From Hoeflea_A sp965204935 (lineage in GTDB: Bacteria; Pseudomonadota; Alphaproteobacteria; Rhizobiales; Rhizobiaceae): 64,000 nucleotides of DNA. The position numbers and the translations under genes were made by a program. Location of the stretch: the NCBI RefSeq assembly GCF_965204935.1, contig NZ_CBDBFO010000002.1; one strand, 5' to 3'. Shown here one piece after another: positions 18,720 through 27,977 of this stretch (positions within the stretch are counted from its first letter, which is position 1; each line of letters starts with the position of its first letter). The notes under the pieces were generated by a model. That model was not told the DNA's origin and made no database searches. It was given only the letters and a program-made list of their open reading frames with translations.

Positions 18720-21638
18720 ATGAGCGAACTCAAGACAATCTCGATCCGCGGCGCGCGCGAGCACAACCTTAAGAGCGTTGATCTCGACCTGCCGCGCAAC
18801 ACGCTCATTGTCATGACCGGCCTTTCGGGTTCCGGCAAGTCCTCGCTTGCCTTCGACACGATCTATGCGGAGGGCCAGCGCCGCTATGTCGAGAGCCTGT
18901 CAGCCTACGCCCGCCAGTTCCTTGAGATGATGCAAAAGCCCGATGTCGACCAGATCGACGGGTTGTCACCGGCCATCTCCATCGAGCAGAAGACGACCTC
19001 GCGCAATCCGCGCTCGACGGTCGGAACCGTGACCGAGATCTACGACTACCTGCGGCTTCTGTTCGCGCGCGTCGGTATTCCCTACTCTCCGGCGACGGGT
19101 CTGCCGATCGAAAGCCAGACGGTGAGCCAGATGGTCGATCGGGTCATGGCGCTGGAAGAAGGCACTCGGCTCTATGTGCTTGCTCCCCTGGTCCGCGGAC
19201 GCAAGGGCGAATACCGCAAGGAACTGGCCGAGCTCATGAAAAAGGGCTTCCAGCGGGTCAAGGTCGATGGCGAATATTACGAGATTGCCGACGTGCCGGC
19301 GCTGGACAAGAAATACAAGCATGACATCGATGTGGTGGTGGACCGCGTCGTCGTTCGCGATGATCTTTCCACGCGGCTGGCGGACAGCCTTGAGACCTGC
19401 CTGCAACTGGCGGACGGTCTTGCGGTTGCAGAATTCGCCGACAAGCCCCTGCCGCCGGAAGAGACGTCCGGCGGCAGCGCCAACAAATCAAAGAACGAGA
19501 CCCATGAGCGGCTGGTCTTTTCCGAAAGGTTCGCCTGCCCGGTTTCCGGGTTCACCATTCCTGAAATCGAGCCACGGCTGTTTTCCTTCAACAATCCCTT
19601 CGGCGCCTGCCCGACCTGCGATGGGCTCGGAACACAGCAGAAGATCGATCCGGCTCTGATCATCCCCGAACCGGGGCGCACGCTGCGGGACGGCGCGATC
19701 GCGCCCTGGGCCAAGTCCAGTTCGCCCTATTACGGTCAGACGCTGGAAGCGCTCGGGCGGCATTTCGACTTCAAACTCGGCGACCGCTGGAATGAGCTGT
19801 CCGACGACGCGCAGGACGCCATCCTGCAGGGGACAAAGGACAAGATCGATTTCCACTATGATGACGGCCTGCGCTCCTACAAGACCTCAAAGACCTTCGA
19901 GGGCATCATTCCGAACCTGGAACGGCGCTGGAAGGAAACGGATTCGTCCTGGGCGCGCGAGGAGATCGAGCGTTACATGGCGGCGGCGCCCTGCCCGAGC
20001 TGCGGCGGCTACCGGCTCAAGGCGGAAGCCATGGCCGTCAAGATCGACGGGCTGCATATCGGCAACGTCACGGAGATGTCGATCCGCGAGGCCGGCGCCT
20101 GGTTCGAGCACCTGCCCGAACGGCTGACCGAAAAGCAGAACGAGATCGCAGGCCGGATCTTCAAGGAGATCAAGGACCGGCTGAAGTTCCTCAACGATGT
20201 CGGTCTCGACTATCTGACCCTGTCTCGTAATTCGGGAACGCTCTCCGGGGGCGAGAGCCAGCGTATCCGCCTTGCTTCGCAAATCGGCTCGGGTCTGACC
20301 GGTGTGCTCTATGTGCTTGACGAGCCGTCCATCGGGCTCCACCAGCGCGACAATGCCCGGCTTCTGACAACGCTCAAACATCTTCGCGACATCGGCAATA
20401 CGGTGATTGTCGTCGAGCATGACGAGGATGCGATCCTGTCTGCGGATCACGTGGTCGACATTGGTCCGGCGGCCGGCATCCATGGCGGCGAAATCGTTGC
20501 CCAGGGAACGCCGCAGGACATCATGTCGTCGTCGAAATCGCTGACAGGCCAATATCTTTCAGGCGTCCAGGAAGTCGAAATACCTTCGGAACGCCGCAAG
20601 ATCGACAAAAAGCGCGAGATCACCGTTGTCGGAGCAAGCGCCAACAACCTGAAAGAAATCACGGCGAGTATTCCACTCGGCGTTTTCACCGCCGTGACGG
20701 GCGTTTCCGGGGGCGGCAAGTCGACCTTCCTCATCGAGACGCTCTACAAGGCAGCCGCGCGGCGCATCATGGGTGCGCGGGACAACCCTGCAGCCCATGA
20801 ACGCATTGAAGGTCTGCAGCATATCGACAAGGTCATCGACATCGACCAGTCACCGATCGGCCGGACGCCGCGATCGAACCCGGCAACCTATACCGGGGCC
20901 TTCACGCCGATCCGCGACTGGTTTTCGGGCCTGCCCGAGGCGAAGGCGCGCGGCTATCAGCCGGGGCGATTCTCGTTCAACGTCAAGGGCGGCCGTTGCG
21001 AGGCCTGCCAGGGCGACGGCGTCATCAAGATCGAGATGCATTTCCTGCCCGATGTCTATGTCACCTGTGACGTGTGCCATGGCCAGCGTTACAATCGCGA
21101 GACGCTGGAAGTCACCTTCAAGGGCAAGTCAATTGCCGACGTTCTGGAGATGACGGTCGAGGAAGGCTGCGAGTTCTTTTCGGCAGTGCCGGCCGTGCGC
21201 GACAAGCTGACGACGCTGCGGCGCGTTGGCCTCGGCTATATCAAGATCGGCCAGCAGGCGACCACGCTTTCAGGCGGCGAAGCGCAACGCGTGAAACTTG
21301 CCAAGGAGCTTTCCAAACGCTCCACCGGGCGCACGCTCTACATCCTGGACGAGCCGACGACAGGCCTTCATTTCCATGACGTGGCGAAGCTGCTCGACGT
21401 CTTGCACGAGATCGTCAACCAGGGCAATTCGGTGGTTGTGATCGAGCACAATCTCGAAGTCATCAAAACGGCCGATTACATCATCGATCTCGGACCTGAG
21501 GGTGGCGACGGCGGCGGCGAGATCGTCGCAACCGGCACACCGGAAGACGTGGTCGAGGAAAAGCGCTCCTACACAGGCCAATTTCTGAAGGACCTTCTGC
21601 GCAGGCGACCCTCCAAAAACATCGAAGCCGCGGAATAG
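18720..21638 (+). CDS. uvrA: Excinuclease ABC subunit A
   Basis: Damage-sensing ATPase of nucleotide excision repair that loads UvrB. It is 972 aa from ATG 18720 (GGAAGGAG just upstream). Two ABC ATPase halves are seen: Walker A GLSGSGKSSLAF with signature LSGGESQRIRLA, and Walker A GVSGGGKSTFL with signature LSGGEAQRVKLAKEL. Zinc-finger CxxC pairs are present (CPTCDG, CPSCGG, CEACQGDG and CDVCHG). LexA control is suggested by the upstream box. Confidence 0.97.
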   Translation: MSELKTISIRGAREHNLKSVDLDLPRNTLIVMTGLSGSGKSSLAFDTIYAEGQRRYVESLSAYARQFLEMMQKPDVDQIDGLSPAISIEQKTTSRNPRSTVGTVTEIYDYLRLLFARVGIPYSPATGLPIESQTVSQMVDRVMALEEGTRLYVLAPLVRGRKGEYRKELAELMKKGFQRVKVDGEYYEIADVPALDKKYKHDIDVVVDRVVVRDDLSTRLADSLETCLQLADGLAVAEFADKPLPPEETSGGSANKSKNETHERLVFSERFACPVSGFTIPEIEPRLFSFNNPFGACPTCDGLGTQQKIDPALIIPEPGRTLRDGAIAPWAKSSSPYYGQTLEALGRHFDFKLGDRWNELSDDAQDAILQGTKDKIDFHYDDGLRSYKTSKTFEGIIPNLERRWKETDSSWAREEIERYMAAAPCPSCGGYRLKAEAMAVKIDGLHIGNVTEMSIREAGAWFEHLPERLTEKQNEIAGRIFKEIKDRLKFLNDVGLDYLTLSRNSGTLSGGESQRIRLASQIGSGLTGVLYVLDEPSIGLHQRDNARLLTTLKHLRDIGNTVIVVEHDEDAILSADHVVDIGPAAGIHGGEIVAQGTPQDIMSSSKSLTGQYLSGVQEVEIPSERRKIDKKREITVVGASANNLKEITASIPLGVFTAVTGVSGGGKSTFLIETLYKAAARRIMGARDNPAAHERIEGLQHIDKVIDIDQSPIGRTPRSNPATYTGAFTPIRDWFSGLPEAKARGYQPGRFSFNVKGGRCEACQGDGVIKIEMHFLPDVYVTCDVCHGQRYNRETLEVTFKGKSIADVLEMTVEEGCEFFSAVPAVRDKLTTLRRVGLGYIKIGQQATTLSGGEAQRVKLAKELSKRSTGRTLYILDEPTTGLHFHDVAKLLDVLHEIVNQGNSVVVIEHNLEVIKTADYIIDLGPEGGDGGGEIVATGTPEDVVEEKRSYTGQFLKDLLRRRPSKNIEAAE

Positions 21639-21659
21639 TGATTGACGGGAAATACTCAA

Positions 21660-22466
21660 ATGGCGCGATCCGGTACAATCAGAACTGGTATTGGCGGATG
21701 GACTTTCGCTCCGTGGCGTGGAACCTTCTATCCGAAAGGCGTGCGCCAGAAAGACGAACTGCACTATGCCAGCCGCCAGCTGAAGACAATTGAAATCAAC
21801 GGCACCTATTACGGCACGCAGAAACCGGAAACATTCGCCAAATGGGCTGCGGACGTGCCGGAGGGTTTCATCTTTTCCGTGAAAGGCAACCGGTTTGTCA
21901 CGAACAGGCGTGTGCTGACAGACTGCGCTGAATCCATGGATCGGTTTCTCGGTTCCGGCATCACCGAACTGGGCGATCATCTCGGCCCCATATTGTGGCA
22001 ATTCGCACCGACAAAGAAATTCGATCCGGACGATTTCGGCGCGTTCCTTGAGATGCTCCCGAAAGAACGGGATGGCATTGTGCTCCAGCATGCGCTGGAA
22101 GTTCGCCATGAGAGTTTCTCGTCACCGGAATTCGTCGAACTGGCAAGGCGGCATGGCGCCGCAATTGTCTATGCGGAACATCTGAAATATCCGGAGATCG
22201 CCGATGTCACCGCGCCTTTCATCTATGCGCGGCTGCAAAAAGGGCAAGATGACATTCCAACCGCCTATCCGGCCGATGATCTCGACCTTTGGGGACAACG
22301 CGCCAGGAAATGGGCCGAAGGGAGCAGTCCGGAAGGGCTTTCCTATGCGGATCCGGATCGCGCGGCCGAGGTAACAGCGCGTGACGTCTACGTGTACTTC
22401 ATCCACGAGGGCAAGGTACGCGCCCCACAGGCAGCGCTGGCATTGCAGGAGCGTTGTGCGAATTAG
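21660..22466 (+). CDS. DUF72 family protein
   Basis: TIM-barrel-like protein of 268 aa with DUF72 marks: GIGGWTFAPWRGTFYP, the EINGTYYGTQKPETFAKWA block and GPILWQFAPTKKFD. The function of this widespread family is not known. ATG 21660 was preferred over a TTG at 21642. It starts 21 bp after the uvrA stop on the same strand and could be co-transcribed with uvrA. Confidence 0.85.
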   Translation: MARSGTIRTGIGGWTFAPWRGTFYPKGVRQKDELHYASRQLKTIEINGTYYGTQKPETFAKWAADVPEGFIFSVKGNRFVTNRRVLTDCAESMDRFLGSGITELGDHLGPILWQFAPTKKFDPDDFGAFLEMLPKERDGIVLQHALEVRHESFSSPEFVELARRHGAAIVYAEHLKYPEIADVTAPFIYARLQKGQDDIPTAYPADDLDLWGQRARKWAEGSSPEGLSYADPDRAAEVTARDVYVYFIHEGKVRAPQAALALQERCAN

Positions 22467-22615
22467 GAATTGGCCATTGCTGGCGCTCCCTTTGAACTCC
22501 CTTTCAACGTCGCCCGTGAAAGACAGATTCAAGAATGCTTCAGCTCGATCGTGAATACTCAGATTGAAAGGTTAATTTTTGTTCTGCTCAACCTGAAATA
22601 CCTGCGATTGCTCGT

Positions 22616-22954
22616 TCACTCACTTGCTTCATAATGAACCGCCAGCCAGACGGTTGGCGGATCCTCCTGTGTCCAGGTCACCCGGTGGCGACAATGGGCC
22701 GGCAGGTGGATCCAGTCCCCTGCCCCGAGCTGACGCTCCTTGTCCTCGCCGGCGATCAGCAACCGCGCCGAACCGGCAAGAACCATCACCCACTCATCCT
22801 CATCCTGGTCATACCAATCATCGTCGGCGGTCACCTGCCCCGTTGAAACGATCCGCTCGATGCGCATGCCGGGCGCAATTTCGAGCGTCTCGAATATTTC
22901 TTCCTTTGCCCTGCCCTCGGGAAGACCGCTGAGCAGATTGCCTGTCTTCAGCAT
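22616..22954 (-). CDS. Cupin-domain protein
   Basis: A single cupin barrel of 112 aa. Metal-ligand region motifs are DDDWYDQDEDEWVMVLAG and the second motif GDWIHLPAHCRHRV. Similar proteins are annotated as cupin phosphatase-like, but no activity can be read from the sequence. The ATG is preceded by AGAGGA. It lies 41 bp downstream of nnr on the same strand. Confidence 0.82.
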   Translation of the reverse strand: MLKTGNLLSGLPEGRAKEEIFETLEIAPGMRIERIVSTGQVTADDDWYDQDEDEWVMVLAGSARLLIAGEDKERQLGAGDWIHLPAHCRHRVTWTQEDPPTVWLAVHYEASE

Positions 22955-22995
22955 ACGGTGTCCTCTTGCATCTGATTGGTCTCCGTTCCGCCGCC

Positions 22996-24498
22996 CTATT
23001 CGAACAGATCACCTGGCGGCGGGATGCCGTTCACCAGATCATCCGCCGTCAATCCCTCACCCAGCCGCAGCCCGGCCTCGCCATGCATGTAGGCGGCAAT
23101 CGCGGCGGCCTCGAACGCTGGAACATGCTGAACCAGCAGCGCACCGATAATGCCCGCCAAACAGTCGCCAGAACCGGCGGTAGCGAGCCATGGCGGCGCA
23201 TTCGTATTGATCACGGCCCGACCGTCGGGTGCTGCGATGACGGTGTCCGCGCCCTTGTATAGAACGATTGCACCTGAACGCTCGGCAGCCATGCGTGCGC
23301 AATCGACCTTGGACAGGTCGCTGTTTTCAGCAAGATCGGGAAACAGCCGCGCGAACTCGCCCGCATGGGGTGTAAGCACAACGGGTGCGGATCCATCGGC
23401 AACGGCGGTGAAAAGCTCCTTTGCATCGTCCTTGAACGATGTCAGGCCATCGGCATCGAGTACCAGCGCACGGTCCGTTGAAATGATCGTGCGCGTAAAA
23501 TCACGAGCCTTTTCACCGACACCGAAACCGGGACCCAGCACGAAACCATTCATGCGCTGGTCCTGAAGCAACAGTTCGAGCTCCTCGCCATTGGAGATGT
23601 TTCGCAGCATGACGGCGGTCAGGTGCGCGGCATTTGCTGCAATGGCAGATGCGGGAGCAAGGACCGTCACCAGCCCGGCACCGGCTCTGAGCGCCGAATG
23701 AGCCGCGAGACGCGCGGCACCGGTATGGGAGTAGGCACCGCTAAAAACGCAAAGGTGACCTTTGCTGTATTTGTGACCTGACAGTTTCGGTTCGGGAAGC
23801 AAATCGCCCCAGATTTCCGGCGTATTGAGCCAAAGATCCAGTTCATGGGTGTCAATTTCACGCTGCGGTATACCGATATCGACGAGATGAAGCTCGCCGC
23901 AATAATCCGCGCCCGGCAGTAGAAAATGCCCAGGCTTATATGCAGCGAAGGTGACCGTATGATCGGCCGAAAGCGCGACACCCTGAACCTTGCCGGTTCT
24001 GCCCGAGATGCCGGACGGAAGATCAGCGGCAACGACCGGCAGTTCCGACGAAACAACCGTCATCATGGCCTCGGCGATTTCGCCCGCGATCGGGCGATCC
24101 AGTCCCGCGCCGAAGAGTGCGTCGACCACGACATCGCCTTCACGCCAGTCGAGATCGCTGAGGGCATGTATGGTTCCGGGCCAGTCATCGCGGGCCCGTG
24201 CCGCATCGCCCTTCAGACGCCCCGGGTCAATCGAGGAGTACAATCGCACCGGCATTCCAACGTCCATGAGATTGCGCGCGGCCACATAGCCATCGCCACC
24301 ATTGTTGCCCGGGCCGCAAAGCACAATGGCGCGCGTCGCCTCAGGGTAATGTTGAAGCACACAGGCGGATATAGCGGCACCAGCGGTCAACATCAGCCGG
24401 TACCCTTCAATGCCCGATCGGATGGCGGCGCTGTCTACTTCACCCATCGCCTCCGGCGTCAGTATGGGTTGGTACCCGCCTGCCTCGGATTGTGCCAT
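22996..24498 (-). CDS. nnr: Bifunctional NAD(P)H-hydrate epimerase / ADP-dependent dehydratase
   Basis: Repairs damaged NADHX and NADPHX. It is about 500 aa, a fusion of a YjeF_N epimerase domain (residues 1-210; VLCGPGNNGGDGYVAARNL) and a ribokinase-like dehydratase domain (about 220-500; VLTPHAGEFARLFP, GADTVIAAPDG and the catalytic GSGDCLAGIIGALL). ATG 24498 has GAGAGG ten bases upstream; a longer frame from 24540 has no visible ribosome-binding site. Confidence 0.92.
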   Translation of the reverse strand: MAQSEAGGYQPILTPEAMGEVDSAAIRSGIEGYRLMLTAGAAISACVLQHYPEATRAIVLCGPGNNGGDGYVAARNLMDVGMPVRLYSSIDPGRLKGDAARARDDWPGTIHALSDLDWREGDVVVDALFGAGLDRPIAGEIAEAMMTVVSSELPVVAADLPSGISGRTGKVQGVALSADHTVTFAAYKPGHFLLPGADYCGELHLVDIGIPQREIDTHELDLWLNTPEIWGDLLPEPKLSGHKYSKGHLCVFSGAYSHTGAARLAAHSALRAGAGLVTVLAPASAIAANAAHLTAVMLRNISNGEELELLLQDQRMNGFVLGPGFGVGEKARDFTRTIISTDRALVLDADGLTSFKDDAKELFTAVADGSAPVVLTPHAGEFARLFPDLAENSDLSKVDCARMAAERSGAIVLYKGADTVIAAPDGRAVINTNAPPWLATAGSGDCLAGIIGALLVQHVPAFEAAAIAAYMHGEAGLRLGEGLTADDLVNGIPPPGDLFE

Positions 24499-24769
24499 CG
24501 TCCAGATGCCTCTCGCACGATTCACGGTGATTGCGACCATATCAACGCTGACAATTTGATGAACAGGTAACTCGCGCTTTAGCTGATTATTTTTTGTGCA
24601 AATGCCTAGTATCTGTGCAGAACCGAAAGTCTAAAAAATAGGCATACCTGTCTTGCGGCCCGCAACGGCAACCCACAAGGGTCTGTTTTTAACCGTTTTG
24701 GCCGCCGATAGCGCCGAAAATCTCCGGGCACGAAAAATTGCACGAAAAAAATGCCTGTCAGTCTCAAAC

Positions 24770-24785
24770 TGGCACGGCACATGCA
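24770..24785 (+). promoter_or_regulatory. Sigma-54 promoter upstream of glnB-glnA
   Basis: TGGCACG-GCAC-ATGCA differs from the -24/-12 consensus TGGCACG-N4-TTGCA at one position and has the exact GG-to-GC spacing. It lies 59 bp before the glnB ATG. glnBA is a classical NtrC/RpoN target in rhizobia. A clear NtrC dyad was not identified upstream. Confidence 0.78.
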
Positions 24786-24844
24786 TTTGCGTGTGAAGGT
24801 GGAGACAATTCCGCTACGTGGATCTAGCAGCGAGACAATCTCTG

Positions 24845-25183
24845 ATGAAAAAGATCGAAGCAATCATCAAGCCTTTCAAGCTCGACGAGGTGAAGGAAGC
24901 ACTTCAGGAAGTCGGCCTGCAGGGAATTACCGTAACCGAGGCCAAGGGTTTCGGTCGACAAAAGGGCCATACCGAGCTCTATCGCGGCGCCGAATATGTC
25001 GTTGATTTCCTGCCCAAGGTCAAAGTCGAAATCGTGTTGGCTGACGATACTGTCGATGCGGCCATCGAAGCCATCCGAAACGCAGCACAAACGGGCCGTA
25101 TCGGCGATGGCAAGATTTTCGTGTCCAATGTCGAAGAAGTTATTCGCATCCGTACCGGCGAGACCGGTGTCGATGCCATCTAA
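24845..25183 (+). CDS. glnB: Nitrogen regulatory protein P-II
   Basis: Trimeric signal protein that reports 2-oxoglutarate and glutamine status to NtrB, GlnE and other partners. It is 112 aa from MKKIEAIIKPFK. The T-loop has the uridylylated Tyr51 in YRGAEYVVDF, and the C-terminal signature GRIGDGKIFV is present. An in-frame ATG-proximal extension to 24818 exists, but the family start is at 24845. It is 58 bp upstream of glnA, the standard glnBA order. Confidence 0.96.
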   Translation: MKKIEAIIKPFKLDEVKEALQEVGLQGITVTEAKGFGRQKGHTELYRGAEYVVDFLPKVKVEIVLADDTVDAAIEAIRNAAQTGRIGDGKIFVSNVEEVIRIRTGETGVDAI

Positions 25184-25241
25184 TAGGCGCCGTGACCAAA
25201 CGGTGCTCGTGAAAAACCACTCTGGAAACTAGGAAGATTAA

Positions 25242-26651
25242 ATGACCAGTGCCTCTGATATCCTCAAGCAGATCAAAGACAACGACGTCAAATTCGTCGA
25301 CCTGCGCTTTACCGATCCACGCGGCAAGATGCAGCACGTGACCATGGACGCGAGCGTCACAGACGAAGACATGTTCGCCGATGGCATCATGTTTGACGGC
25401 TCGTCAATCGCCGGCTGGAAGGCGATCAATGAATCCGACATGGTGCTGATGCCGGATACGGAAACCGTGCACACGGATCCCTTCTTCGCGCAGTCGACCC
25501 TTGCCATCATGTGCGACATCCTCGATCCGATCTCGGGCGAGCCCTACAATCGCGATCCGCGCGGAACCGCCAAAAAGGCGGAAGCCTATCTGCAAGCCTC
25601 CGGCATCGGCGACACGATCTATGTCGGTCCGGAAGCCGAGTTCTTCGTCTTCGATGATGTACGCTTCACCGTCGACCCGTACAATACAGGCTTTGTGCTC
25701 GACAGCTCCGAACTGCCGTCAAACAGCGGCTCCGAATATGAGGTCGGCAACCTGGCGCACCGTCCGCGCACCAAAGGCGGCTACTTCCCGGTACCGCCGG
25801 TCGACAGTGCGCAGGACATGCGTTCCGAGATGCTGACGGTCATGGCCGAGATGGGCCTGACAGTAGAAAAGCACCACCACGAGGTGGGTGCGGCCCAGCA
25901 CGAACTCGGCATCATGTTCGACACGATGACGCGCAATGCCGACAAGCTGCAGATCTACAAGTATGTGGTCCACCAGGTCGCCAATGCCTATGGCAAGACC
26001 GCAACCTTCATGCCGAAGCCGGTCTATGGCGACAACGGAACGGGCATGCACGTTCACCAGTCCATCTGGAAGGACGGCAAGCCGACCTTCGCGGGCGATG
26101 AGTATGCCGGCCTGTCCGAGACCTGCCTCTACTATATCGGTGGCGTCATCAAACACGCCAAGGCTCTCAACGCTCTGACCAACCCGTCGACAAACTCGTA
26201 CAAGCGTCTGGTCCCGGGTTACGAAGCGCCGGTCCTGCTCGCCTATTCCGCCCGCAACCGCTCGGCATCCTGCCGTATTCCGTTCGGCTCGTCGCCGAAA
26301 TCGAAGCGCGTCGAAGTGCGGTTCCCGGATCCGGCCGCCAATCCTTACCTGGCATTTGCCGGAATGGTGATGGCCGGTCTCGACGGCATCAAGAACAAGC
26401 TGCACCCCGGCGATGCCATGGACAAGGATCTCTACGACCTGCCGCCGCAGGAGTTGAAGGAAATCCCGACCGTGTCCGCATCGTTGCGCGAAGCCGTCGA
26501 AACACTGGATGCCGACCGTCAGTTCCTGACCGCTGGCGGGGTTTTCTCCGACGACCAGATCGATGCCTATATCGAGCTGAAGATGGAAGAGGTCATCCGT
26601 TTCGAACACACGCCGCACCCGGTCGAGTTCGACATGTACTACTCGGTCTAG
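25242..26651 (+). CDS. glnA: Glutamine synthetase type I
   Basis: Makes glutamine from glutamate, ammonia and ATP, as a cytoplasmic dodecamer. It is 469 aa. Typical blocks are MFDGSSIAGWKAINESDM, the metal-site region GPEAEFFVFD, KHHHEVGAAQHELG, the ATP loop region NPSTNSYKRLVPGYEAPV and RNRSASCRIP. The adenylylation Tyr is residue 398 in KDLYDLPPQE, so activity is probably controlled by GlnE. A strong terminator follows. Confidence 0.97.
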   Translation: MTSASDILKQIKDNDVKFVDLRFTDPRGKMQHVTMDASVTDEDMFADGIMFDGSSIAGWKAINESDMVLMPDTETVHTDPFFAQSTLAIMCDILDPISGEPYNRDPRGTAKKAEAYLQASGIGDTIYVGPEAEFFVFDDVRFTVDPYNTGFVLDSSELPSNSGSEYEVGNLAHRPRTKGGYFPVPPVDSAQDMRSEMLTVMAEMGLTVEKHHHEVGAAQHELGIMFDTMTRNADKLQIYKYVVHQVANAYGKTATFMPKPVYGDNGTGMHVHQSIWKDGKPTFAGDEYAGLSETCLYYIGGVIKHAKALNALTNPSTNSYKRLVPGYEAPVLLAYSARNRSASCRIPFGSSPKSKRVEVRFPDPAANPYLAFAGMVMAGLDGIKNKLHPGDAMDKDLYDLPPQELKEIPTVSASLREAVETLDADRQFLTAGGVFSDDQIDAYIELKMEEVIRFEHTPHPVEFDMYYSV

Positions 26652-26673
26652 TTTACCGAACCTGGACACTGAA

Positions 26674-26700
26674 AGCCGGGCAAATCGCCCGGCTTTTTTT
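26674..26700 (+). terminator. Rho-independent terminator after glnA
   Basis: An 8-bp stem AGCCGGGC / GCCCGGCT with the loop AAATC is followed by a run of seven or more T. It ends the glnBA transcript and abuts the stop codon of the convergent hydrolase gene. Confidence 0.92.
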
Positions 26701-27586
26701 ATCCCGCATTGGACAACATCCAATTGAGTGTCTCGCGCCAGTCGACCATCCGGATTGGCGTGCCGTGGCTGCCGCTCTGGAAGAGCACGAAGCGGATCGG
26801 GTATGGCCGGTTGGAAGCAAATCGGACACGTTCATAAAGCGCATGCTGGCCGCGCCAGTCGTAGACGCTGTCGCGGCTGCCATGGGCAAGCAGGACCGGA
26901 ACGCCGGCGTGGTAGGCGGCACTGCGCAAAAAGGACTCGTCCCCGGTCCCACCAAGAATAGCAATTCCCGCAAGACGTGACGAGATACCGGGATCATTGC
27001 TACCTTGCCAGCACAACATACTGCCCATGGATCCGCATGCCAGAATTACGGGCGCATTGGGTGCGGTGCGGCGGATATAGGTGACAAGCGTCTTCAGATG
27101 CTCGAGACCGGTGCGATCAAAACTCGGTATTGTCGGCGCGTAATAGACACCGCCGTTCTTCACGGCCAGATTTTTCAGACGGTTGAAGTTGCCGCCGAAT
27201 GTCCAATCCTTGACACCCAGGCGGCGGTCCCCGCCCCGTCCGTGAATAAAGATGACAGCGAATTTTGCTTTCTTGCTCGCACCAACCTCATAGGCCTCAA
27301 CGGCGATATCCGACGCGCGGATTGTGATGGCCCTTTGCTGGCGTTTCGGGCGCAAAGACACATAGCTGCGATGGGCACGGACCTCAGGCACCTGATCACG
27401 CTTGTTGATATCACGTTCCGCGCGATAGTCGATTTTGAGAAATGCACCGCCGTCGCGGCTCTCCAGAACCGACGGGTATGAAAACAGTTTGTCCTTGTGG
27501 GGCCGCAATTTGATCGATTCGCTTGCAAAGGCCGTTGTCATGGCCGCGAGAGCGAAGGTGATGGCTGTTATTCGCAGCAATTTCAT
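26699..27586 (-). CDS. Secreted alpha/beta-hydrolase-fold protein
   Basis: Protein of 295 aa with a signal peptide (ITAITFALAAMTTAFA, cleavage near residue 22), so it is probably periplasmic. The hydrolase fold is shown by the oxyanion segment AVIFIHGRGGDRR, the nucleophile elbow CGSMGSML, an acid region LLAHGSRDSVYDW and the late histidine in FQSGSHGTP. The substrate is unknown. Its C-terminus converges on glnA, and its start faces the glycine riboswitch. Confidence 0.78.
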   Translation of the reverse strand: MKLLRITAITFALAAMTTAFASESIKLRPHKDKLFSYPSVLESRDGGAFLKIDYRAERDINKRDQVPEVRAHRSYVSLRPKRQQRAITIRASDIAVEAYEVGASKKAKFAVIFIHGRGGDRRLGVKDWTFGGNFNRLKNLAVKNGGVYYAPTIPSFDRTGLEHLKTLVTYIRRTAPNAPVILACGSMGSMLCWQGSNDPGISSRLAGIAILGGTGDESFLRSAAYHAGVPVLLAHGSRDSVYDWRGQHALYERVRFASNRPYPIRFVLFQSGSHGTPIRMVDWRETLNWMLSNAG

Positions 27587-27737
27587 CTCAGCACGCCATC
27601 CATCTGTTCAAGAAGCAACGATTCGGGGGAAGTTTAGACAATGAATGGTGAATTTTTGGCACAATAGATGACAATACACCGTAATTCCACTAACCTGTCG
27701 CCGCCGATTGGTGCTTCTCGAAGCACCAAAAGACGTC

Positions 27738-27927
27738 TGCGGGAGAGAGTATCGGTCCATCGGGACATGATGCCGCCGAAGGGGAAAATGCCCAAAATCT
27801 CTCAGGCAAAAGGACCGTAGACAGAAAGGCACTCTGGAAAGTCGGGGCAGCCGTCCCGCGCCGAAGGTGTAAGCGTTGCCGACAGAGTTCCGGTCGCGCG
27901 AGTCTCTCAGGCTCCAGACAGAGGGGC
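27738..27927 (+). ncRNA. Tandem glycine riboswitch upstream of gcvT
   Basis: Two glycine aptamers in a row. The first (about 27738-27817) has the marks GGGAGAGA, GCCGCCGAAGGGG, ATCTCTCAGGCAAAAGGACC. The second (about 27826-27927) has GCGCCGAAGGTGTAAG and GTCTCTCAGGCTCC. The pair ends about 50 bp before the gcvT ATG. It should switch on the glycine cleavage genes when glycine binds. The assignment is by conserved core motifs, not by folding software. Confidence 0.92.
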
Positions 27928-27977
27928 GCTAAGTCCGCGCGAAAGTGCGGGTCAGCGCAACCGTGTCTGGAGCCAGA

